From Minisyncoccota bacterium (GTDB lineage Bacteria > Patescibacteriota > Minisyncoccia > UBA6257 > 1-14-0-10-40-38), in contig SIBX01000011.1 of NCBI GenBank assembly GCA_009694925.1, positions 1-19,387 on the forward strand: a stretch of DNA of 19,387 bases, read 5' to 3'. The notes beneath the pieces are model-generated. The model saw only the letters and a program-made list of their open reading frames with translations. It searched no databases and was not told the DNA's origin. The position numbers and the translations under genes were made by a program. Positions 14,076-19,387 of this stretch are shown piece by piece; the stretch's first letter is position 1; each line of letters begins with the position of its first letter.

Positions 14076-14729
14076 CTAACTTAAAAATCTAATTTCTCTT
14101 TCTTCGATTACCCCTTCTCTTACAATCTTTAAGTTACCATCGCTTACATCAATTATTGTTGAAGGTTTTGAATCTTTCATATTTTCATCTTCAATCATAT
14201 ATCTAATTAATGAAGAATTTCCAAATTGCTCCATAGCTTCTTTATAATTTTTAATAGCTTCTTTCCCATTAAGATTCGCAGAAGTTGCAGTAATTGGAAA
14301 TCCGCAAAGAGTAATTATTTTCTGAGCTGTTTTTGAGGATGTCATTCTTATTGCGACCGTGTTCCCGTATGGATTCAGGGCATTAAGAAGCCCAGTCTTA
14401 TTTTTTCCGCCAAAGGCGGATCCGCCTTTGGCGGAAAAAATTATAGTTAATGGTCCAGGCCAGAATTTATAAATTAAATCACGTGCAATTTTAGGAATTT
14501 CTAAAACAAGTTTATTTAACATTTCAATCTCTGAAATCAAAATCAATATTGGCTTGGATTCTGGTCTTTTTTTAACAGTGAATATTTTTCTAACAGCCTC
14601 TTCGTTCAGCGCATTAGCTCCTATTCCATACAAAGTCTCCGTTGGAAATATAATTAAATTCCCAGCCTTTAAAGCCGAGACAACGTCTTTAATTTTAGAA
14701 TCCAAATTTTCTAACCTTATTAATTCCAC
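14076..14729 (-). CDS. tsaC: Threonylcarbamoyl-AMP synthase (TsaC/Sua5 family)
   Basis: Makes threonylcarbamoyl-adenylate from Thr, bicarbonate and ATP for the t6A37 modification of ANN-reading tRNAs. The 217 residues match the YrdC domain: IIFPTETLYGIGANAL (26-41), KKRPESKPILILI (53-65), FWPGPLTIIF (89-98), the TVAIRM strand, FPITATSANLNGKEA and PSTIIDV. The protein starts at GTG (14729), four bases after the mgtE stop, so it is translationally coupled to mgtE. A 42-base perfect palindrome lies in frame within the gene and encodes residues about 97-110 (SAKGGSAFGGK region), in the loop between the PGPLT motif and the next conserved strand. The key motifs on both sides are intact, so the enzyme is probably active. 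The C-terminal Sua5 domain is absent, as in TsaC. Confidence 0.93.
   Translation of the reverse strand: MELIRLENLDSKIKDVVSALKAGNLIIFPTETLYGIGANALNEEAVRKIFTVKKRPESKPILILISEIEMLNKLVLEIPKIARDLIYKFWPGPLTIIFSAKGGSAFGGKNKTGLLNALNPYGNTVAIRMTSSKTAQKIITLCGFPITATSANLNGKEAIKNYKEAMEQFGNSSLIRYMIEDENMKDSKPSTIIDVSDGNLKIVREGVIEEREIRFLS
14400..14441. repeat. 42-base perfect palindrome inside tsaC
   Basis: The half TTTTTTCCGCCAAAGGCGGA (14401-14420) is followed immediately by its exact reverse complement (14421-14440), and the flanking A/T pair (14400/14441) also matches, so there is no loop; the centre is GGATCC. Each half holds its own inner palindrome, TCCGCC-AAA-GGCGGA, so the DNA can form either one long cruciform or two small hairpins. 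The core is strongly G+C-rich inside an A+T-rich gene. Its length is a multiple of three and it is read through in frame. This looks like a mobile or amplified palindromic repeat that landed in a surface loop. Confidence 0.85.
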
Positions 14730-14733
14730 GGAA

Positions 14734-15729
14734 CTACTGTAAAAAATTTAATAAAAAAGTCGCCGTTGAGAAATAAACTATGATACTGATCAAGTCAGAC
14801 ACAATAGTGTCTAATGGCCCTCCTATAACAGCAGGATCAATTTTTATTTTTGCAAAAAGCCATGGTTGGATTACTGCGATCATCATTGATACCAGTATTG
14901 ATATAAAAACAGTTATCGCAAGGGTTAGGCTGACTATTAAAGTATGCCACAGCAATATTGAAATAGTGAAAATAACGATTGAGAGAGGTATAGACATTCC
15001 GAGCCAAACCAGCAACTCTCTCTTTAAATATTTCAAAATATTAAAGTTTCTATCCAAAGCAATTGTTCTAATAAATATTGTTTCACTTTGATTTCCGACT
15101 GCTCCGGATATATAAGTTACTGCAGGTATAAACAAGGCAAGCAATATAATCTTTTCTAGAGAACCTTCAAAATAATTAATAATACCAGCCGCAAGAGTAC
15201 TTCCCGCAATGCCCAAAATAAGCCAAGGCAATCTTTTTTTGATTATTGTAAGGCTCGATGCTCCTATTATGCTTTCTGCTTGTTTTTCAAATTTATTAAT
15301 ACCAGCTGCCTTTAAGACTTGCTCGACATGCTCTTCATTTAAAATTTCTAAAATTTTATTATAAGTGACAACTCCCAATAATTTTCCATCGGCTTCTGTA
15401 ACTGGAATTTCTTTAAGATTATTTTCAAAAGCCAGAAGAGCAACCCTAGATTTGTCGGTGTGCGGTCTTACGGATATAACATCTCTCCTTTTTATAACTT
15501 CGGCAATTTTGGTTGATTTAGGAGATTGAAATAATTCCCTAATAGATAAAACTCCTTTGAGCTCCTTCTTTTCATTAATTGCATAAATATAATTAATTGT
15601 CTCAAGTTCTTTGGAGTTTTTGATAATAAAAGCTTCCGCTTCAGCGATTGTTTCTCTTTCATTTACTGTCGGTATTTTATCGGTTAATAATCTTCCGGCT
15701 TGCCTTAAAGAGATATCATTATGCTCCAT
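14734..15729 (-). CDS. mgtE: MgtE-type Mg2+ transporter without the N-terminal domain
   Basis: Membrane Mg2+ channel/transporter. It has 331 residues against about 450 for full-length MgtE. Two CBS domains (about 16-72 and 76-132) are followed by a connecting 'plug' helix (133-160) and five membrane segments (from about 168). The pore motifs are AVTYISGAVGNQSETIFIRTIAL (203-225) and IDPAVIGGPLDTIVSDL (297-313); D298 matches the pore Mg2+-binding Asp of the family. The superhelical MgtE_N domain, which closes the channel at high Mg2+ together with the CBS pair, is missing. There is no room for it upstream, because the gene starts directly after its promoter. It is the first gene of an mgtE-tsaC operon. 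Gating may differ; that is inference. Confidence 0.88.
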   Translation of the reverse strand: MEHNDISLRQAGRLLTDKIPTVNERETIAEAEAFIIKNSKELETINYIYAINEKKELKGVLSIRELFQSPKSTKIAEVIKRRDVISVRPHTDKSRVALLAFENNLKEIPVTEADGKLLGVVTYNKILEILNEEHVEQVLKAAGINKFEKQAESIIGASSLTIIKKRLPWLILGIAGSTLAAGIINYFEGSLEKIILLALFIPAVTYISGAVGNQSETIFIRTIALDRNFNILKYLKRELLVWLGMSIPLSIVIFTISILLWHTLIVSLTLAITVFISILVSMMIAVIQPWLFAKIKIDPAVIGGPLDTIVSDLISIIVYFSTATFLLNFLQ

Positions 15730-15775
15730 ATTTCATAATCTTTTAATTTCAATGAGTTGGCTAACCTTTTTTAAT

Positions 15776-15784
15776 AGTATAACA
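15776..15784 (-). promoter_or_regulatory. Extended -10 promoter of mgtE-tsaC
   Basis: On the minus strand the bases read TGTTATACT, that is, an extended -10 (TG, one base, TATACT). This type needs no -35. A start near 15769 would give a leader of about 40 bases, too short for an M-box Mg2+ riboswitch, and none is seen. The site overlaps TATAAC (15778-15783), a possible -10 for the divergent membrane-protein pair. Confidence 0.5.
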
Positions 15785-15814
15785 TATAAATATAGTTATT
15801 TTTATTGAAAATAA

Positions 15815-16063
15815 ATGAATTTTAGCTTAGATTTTTCAAATTTTATAGATATAGATTATTTAGTTACTAATGGATCTTTTTGGGTAGTAATAGTTTTTCA
15901 GGCCATTATTTTTATTACTATTCTCTTTATTCATTACCATTTTACAAGATTTTCTCCCAGATTTGATATTGGTGGGAAATTTATTCTTTTTATAATGGAT
16001 CTACTATTTTTAATAGTCATATATATGGTCTTCCAGTATTTTGCAAAAATTTATTTATCTTAA
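15815..16063 (+). CDS. Small two-helix membrane protein, unknown function
   Basis: An 82-residue protein I do not recognise. Two hydrophobic helices (about 20-40 and 55-78) are joined by a short basic loop (HYHFTRFSPRFDIGG), so the loop is probably cytoplasmic and both ends outside. There is no signal peptide or cysteine. It is followed after three bases by the PH-domain gene and probably forms a two-gene operon with it. There is no Shine-Dalgarno site. Translation is supported by tight coupling to the next gene and by the lack of a competing frame. Nothing in the sequence shows a biochemical role. Confidence 0.65.
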   Translation: MNFSLDFSNFIDIDYLVTNGSFWVVIVFQAIIFITILFIHYHFTRFSPRFDIGGKFILFIMDLLFLIVIYMVFQYFAKIYLS

Positions 16064-16066
16064 AAA

Positions 16067-16570
16067 ATGCTAAGTCTAGGTCAAAACGAAAAAATAGTTT
16101 CAATATATAGACGTCACTGGATAGCTTTATTCTTTATAATTTCAAGAACTGTCTTTAATATTGCGCTAATATTTTTTTTGAAATATGGCTTAATTTACGT
16201 TTTCTCCAGCGAAACTATTTTAGAATTTGATTCTTATATAAATTTGTCTTTCTACTTACTGCTGGAATTTGCTCTCCTCGGACTATTTTTAAATCTTACC
16301 AATTATTATCTTGATATCTGGATAGTTACCAGCGAAAGAATGATTTTTATTGAACTTAAGGGCTTATTTCGCAGATTTGTATCCTCGGTAAATTTTAAAG
16401 ACATTCAAGATATTACAACTATAATTAAAGGAATTATTGCTACCTTTTTAGATTATGGAACCCTTAAAATTCAAAGCGCAGGAACAGATGGAGAGTTTCT
16501 CTTTAAGCAGATTTCTAACCCAAATGAGGTTAAGGCACTGATTTTAAAAATTAAATCTGAATATAAATAA
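16067..16570 (+). CDS. Membrane-anchored bacterial PH-domain protein (YdbS/bPH2-like)
   Basis: A 167-residue protein with two membrane segments (about 17-47 and 55-78), followed by a C-terminal domain resembling bacterial PH domain 2. The signs are WIVTSERMIFIELKGLFRRFVSSVNFKDIQDI, then a hydrophobic helix GIIATFLDYGTLKIQSAG and a final FKQISNPNEVKALI segment. In this family the pattern 'T-x-x-R, G-L-F, F-x-D-I-Q-D, G-T-L-x-I' is usual. The function of most such proteins is unknown; they are often membrane-stress or lipid-associated. The short preceding gene is its probable partner. Confidence 0.78.
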   Translation: MLSLGQNEKIVSIYRRHWIALFFIISRTVFNIALIFFLKYGLIYVFSSETILEFDSYINLSFYLLLEFALLGLFLNLTNYYLDIWIVTSERMIFIELKGLFRRFVSSVNFKDIQDITTIIKGIIATFLDYGTLKIQSAGTDGEFLFKQISNPNEVKALILKIKSEYK

Positions 16571-16581
16571 CTCACACATAC

Positions 16582-16642
16582 GACACTAATTATGAACTTA
16601 ACTCTCATTGACATCATTCGTGTGTATTAGCGCATTAGTGTC
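16582..16642. terminator. Spaced inverted repeat between convergent genes
   Basis: GACACTAAT (16582-16590) and ATTAGTGTC (16634-16642) are perfect 9-base reverse complements 43 bases apart. The second arm lies in the last codons of the ATPase gene. A two-way terminator is possible, but there is no T-run and the loop is long. Confidence 0.3.
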
Positions 16643-19302
16643 ACTTTTCTCTTAAGACTATAGATTTCCATCATCTTATAGCTAAATTTTCTTAGCTCTT
16701 CAACCACAAGTACGGCAATTCCAACCATAAAAATTTGTTTCCAATCACTTAAGTCCAGCGGAGATATTCTTAAGATTTTATTCATAAAAGGAAGATAAAC
16801 TGCTCCAATATGTAAAACCATAACGCTTAATAGTGTGCCTAGTAAAAACTTATTGGAAAAAGGATTCATCGCAAAAACAGATCTTGTTTCAGATCTAGAA
16901 CTCAAAGAATTAAACCACTGTCCAACAACCAATGCCGTGAGTGCAATCGTTCTTGCTTTAGTTGGATCGCTATTTGCAAACTCTTTAAATAGCCAAAACG
17001 CGCCGATTGCAATTATTGGACCGACGATTAAAATTCTGGTTAACATAAAAGAATCAAAAAGTTTCTTTCTTATTTTAGTGGCTTTTTTCATTAAACTTGG
17101 ATTTTTTGGTTCCAAAGATAGCGATATGTCAAAAAATGTATCAGTCACAACGTTCATCCAAATTAATTGTCCTGCAATAAGGGGGATGGGTAAGTCAAAA
17201 AATAAAGCAAGAATTATCAGTAATATTTCTCCAAAATTAGAACTAAAAAGATAAGTGATTGTTCTTCTAAGACCTTGTCTCATATTTCTGCCCTCCTCAA
17301 CCGCAGAAATTATATCTCCAAAATTATCATCCATTAAAACAAGATCAGATGCCTCTTTTGCAACCTCTGTTCCAATTTTGCCCATTGCTATGCCCAAGTC
17401 AGCCGCTACAAGAGAAGGGGCATCATTAACTCCATCTCCAGTCATAGCAATGATTTCTCCTCGTTTTTTATAGCTCTCAATAATTTTCATTTTATGCTCT
17501 GGTGTAACCCTTGCAAAAACAGTGGTTTTTAAAAGCTTTTCTTCTAAATCCTTGTCCGACATTGTCTTTAATTCGTCACCAATTATGACTTCATCGCCTT
17601 CTTTCCAAATTCCAGCCTGTCTTGCAATGGCTTTTGCGGTTTCTGCATGGTCTCCCGTGACCATAAAAACTGTTATTCCAGCATCCCTTGCTCTTTGTAC
17701 GTTTTTTTCTATATCGGGCCTTAAACCGTCTCTCATAGCAAAGAGGCCTCCAAAAACCAATTGGGGAATATTATCTTGGTTTGAATTTTCTGGAGCATTA
17801 TTGTTATATGCAAAAGCAATAACTCTTAATCCATCAGAAGAAAGCTCTAGAAATCTTTTTTCATATTTTTTTCTAAAAGATTCTAGGAAATCTACTTCTT
17901 TGCCTCCATCATAAAATTTATCAGAAAGCCCTAGTATGACTTCTGGTGCTCCAGTAACTGCTAAAAAGTTTTTTCCATCTTTTTGGTTTATCGACATATG
18001 GATTTTTTTCTCATAATCGAAAGGGAAGTCATTTATTTGGCCGTATTCCCTAAGCAGTAAATCGTCTTTTTTTATCTCTAGTTTTTCCGCAAATATATTC
18101 ATAGCTCCTTCCGTTGGATCTCCAATAATCCTATATTGTCCGTCTTTAGTCATAGAAATTCTTGAGTTTGAACATAATACTCCGATCCTTGCAGCCAAGA
18201 TAAGCTCATTGTCTGGGTTTTTTATTTTTGGATTTGGATCATAGCCAGATCCAAAAATTTCATATTCTTTTCCTCCAGAGATAACTCTCTGTATAATAAG
18301 TTCATTTTTAGTAATAGTTCCGGTTTTATCAACTGCAATTCTATTAACTTGACCCAGCGCCTCAACTGCTTGTAATTTCTTAACTAAAACCCTCTTCTTT
18401 GACATTCTCCAAACTCCAGCCGCCAAGGTTACGGTCAATACTAATGGAAGTCCTTCTGGTATAGCCGCAACCGTAATTGCGATTGTCGTTATAAACATTT
18501 CTTTTGGTTTTTGGCCCTTTAAGATTCCCAAGGAAAATATCCCAATTGTAAGCATAATAACTATTACAACTACTCCTCTTGCAAGGTTTTTTAAATTTTT
18601 TGTAAGGGGAATTTCTGTATTGGTCTCAGAAATAGATTTTGAAATATTTCCGATCATGGTTTTTATACCAGTTTGTACAACGATAGCTTTTCCAGATCCA
18701 ACCGAAACAGTAGTTCCCTTAAAAACCATGTTTTTTTGTTCAGGAGTATTCAGATTTTCTTTTAGAGTTTCTGATATTTTTCTAACCGGTTCTGATTCTC
18801 CGGTGAGAGATGCCTCATCAATTTTTAGGCTATGAACTTCAAATAATCTTGCATCTGCCGGAACTTTTTCACCTTCCTGAAGCAAAATAATATCTCCAGG
18901 AACAATTTCAGAATCCTCAATTGTTATTTCTTTTCCATCTCTTAAAACATTTGCATTCGTCTTGACTAGCTTATTTAATGCCGCCAATGTATTTTGAGCC
19001 CTTCCTTCTTGAATTGCCCCTAAAGCCGCATTAAAGAGCAATATAAAAAGAATAATATAGGAATCTATATATTCTTTTAAAAAAAAACCGACAACATCAG
19101 CGAATATTAATATATAAATTAACGGACTTTTAAACTGGCCCAGAAATATAGAAAAAAAGCTCTGTTTTTTTCCCTCTGGCAGTTTATTCGGCCCAAAAAC
19201 ATTCAATTTTTCTTCAGCATCTTTTTTTGATAAGCCACCAAAATTAGATTTTAATTTATGTAAGGTTTGTTCTCCAGATATCGAATAAAATTGGTCGTCC
19301 AT
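16627..19302 (-). CDS. P-type cation-transporting ATPase, type II, probably Ca2+
   Basis: Membrane ion pump of 891 residues from ATG 19302. Domains in order: a cation ATPase N domain (LHKLKSNFGGLSKKDAEEKLNVFGPNKL), the actuator with TGES (167-170), M4 with IPEGLP (E283), the phosphorylation site DKTGT (D325), a nucleotide-binding domain, the hinge MTGDGVNDAP (620-629) and a C-terminal transport domain. Ca2+ ligands of SERCA appear conserved: E283 in M4, SSNFGE (Asn and Glu) in M5 and MNVVTD (Asn, Thr, Asp) in M6. This favours Ca2+ export over a Na+/K+ or Mg2+ role, but the ion is inferred. The frame is open to an ATG at 19353; that start would lie on the candidate -10 box and add residues unlike the family, so I chose 19302. 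Confidence 0.93.
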   Translation of the reverse strand: MDDQFYSISGEQTLHKLKSNFGGLSKKDAEEKLNVFGPNKLPEGKKQSFFSIFLGQFKSPLIYILIFADVVGFFLKEYIDSYIILFILLFNAALGAIQEGRAQNTLAALNKLVKTNANVLRDGKEITIEDSEIVPGDIILLQEGEKVPADARLFEVHSLKIDEASLTGESEPVRKISETLKENLNTPEQKNMVFKGTTVSVGSGKAIVVQTGIKTMIGNISKSISETNTEIPLTKNLKNLARGVVVIVIMLTIGIFSLGILKGQKPKEMFITTIAITVAAIPEGLPLVLTVTLAAGVWRMSKKRVLVKKLQAVEALGQVNRIAVDKTGTITKNELIIQRVISGGKEYEIFGSGYDPNPKIKNPDNELILAARIGVLCSNSRISMTKDGQYRIIGDPTEGAMNIFAEKLEIKKDDLLLREYGQINDFPFDYEKKIHMSINQKDGKNFLAVTGAPEVILGLSDKFYDGGKEVDFLESFRKKYEKRFLELSSDGLRVIAFAYNNNAPENSNQDNIPQLVFGGLFAMRDGLRPDIEKNVQRARDAGITVFMVTGDHAETAKAIARQAGIWKEGDEVIIGDELKTMSDKDLEEKLLKTTVFARVTPEHKMKIIESYKKRGEIIAMTGDGVNDAPSLVAADLGIAMGKIGTEVAKEASDLVLMDDNFGDIISAVEEGRNMRQGLRRTITYLFSSNFGEILLIILALFFDLPIPLIAGQLIWMNVVTDTFFDISLSLEPKNPSLMKKATKIRKKLFDSFMLTRILIVGPIIAIGAFWLFKEFANSDPTKARTIALTALVVGQWFNSLSSRSETRSVFAMNPFSNKFLLGTLLSVMVLHIGAVYLPFMNKILRISPLDLSDWKQIFMVGIAVLVVEELRKFSYKMMEIYSLKRKVTLMR

Positions 19303-19351
19303 GATATATTTATTTTTTAATAGTTTCTTGGATAAAATAAGCTTATAAATC

Positions 19352-19357
19352 ATTATA
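19352..19357 (-). promoter_or_regulatory. Candidate -10 box for the P-type ATPase
   Basis: A perfect TATAAT on the minus strand. TTGAGA lies 21 bases upstream, too far for a good -35. A start near 19345 gives a leader of about 43 bases before the ATG at 19302. The leader is A/T-rich and has no Shine-Dalgarno sequence. Confidence 0.4.
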
Positions 19358-19387
19358 AACCATAAAACATTTTATTTCTCTCAATTA

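Noticed and set aside
14400..14441. Terminator reading of the tsaC palindrome
   Set aside because: It does have T-runs on both strands and looks like a bidirectional terminator, but it lies in the middle of an intact tsaC gene with conserved motifs on both sides.
16835..17914. Several plus-strand open frames of 70-140 residues opposite the P-type ATPase
   Set aside because: They are antisense to strongly conserved motifs and show no recognisable domain or start signal; they are shadows.
19303..19353. N-terminal extension of the P-type ATPase
   Set aside because: The upstream ATG overlaps a perfect TATAAT box, and the family N-terminus begins just after the ATG at 19302.
1..19387. CRISPR array, tRNA/rRNA genes, transposase, integrase or toxin-antitoxin pair
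   Set aside because: No regularly spaced repeats, cloverleaf-like stretches or matching protein motifs were seen, and all sizeable regions are occupied by recognisable genes.

Overview
The window is AT-rich bacterial DNA, densely packed and read with the standard code: Trp is TGG, no in-frame TGA interrupts any gene, and TAA, TAG and TGA all serve as stops. The gene set (short housekeeping genes, a compact type IV pilus locus without PilQ/PilP, an MgtE lacking its N-terminal domain, few Shine-Dalgarno sites, G+C-rich palindromic elements scattered in AT-rich DNA, and a secreted 'GW' repeat protein) suggests a Candidate Phyla Radiation / Patescibacteria genome, most likely Parcubacteria-like. 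That assignment is inference from gene content, not from a marker phylogeny.

Layout. (1) 76-7225, plus strand: a type IV pilus assembly operon: PilB ATPase, PilC platform, a GspH/FimT-like pseudopilin, a PilV/GspI-like pseudopilin, a Trp- and Cys-rich secreted protein, a PilX-like protein, and one 518-residue protein that joins PilM to PilN. Spacing is 20 bases or less throughout, with 20-base and 4-base overlaps at two junctions. PilO, PilP, PilQ, PilT and the prepilin peptidase are not in the window. (2) 7227-8361: peptidyl-tRNA hydrolase (minus) and signal peptidase I (plus), divergent from a shared 82-base promoter region. (3) 8458-11430, plus: HisRS, a HIT protein, ribosomal protein S21, a YqeY/GatB-like protein and YbeY, a translation and RNA-maturation block. 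(4) 11555-14058, plus: ftsA-ftsZ, the division pair. (5) 14076-15729, minus: mgtE followed by tsaC, four bases apart. (6) 15815-16570, plus: a small two-helix membrane protein and a membrane-anchored PH-domain protein. (7) 16627-19302, minus: a type II calcium-pump-like P-type ATPase.

How the genes fit together. Region 1 supplies the cytoplasmic motor, inner-membrane platform and minor pilins of a retractable or secretion-type filament, plus a probable surface partner. Regions 2-4 are core translation, export and division genes. Regions 5-7 handle divalent cations (Mg2+ and probably Ca2+) and the membrane. No gap exceeds 130 bases. I saw no tRNA, rRNA, CRISPR array, transposase, integrase or phage gene.

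The observations most worth a second look are the PilM-PilN fusion, the Trp/Cys-rich protein inside the pilus operon, and two G+C-rich palindromic elements that sit in frame inside coding sequences (a 42-base perfect palindrome in tsaC and an imperfect one in the leader of a prepilin). I did not find a clearly new multi-gene system.
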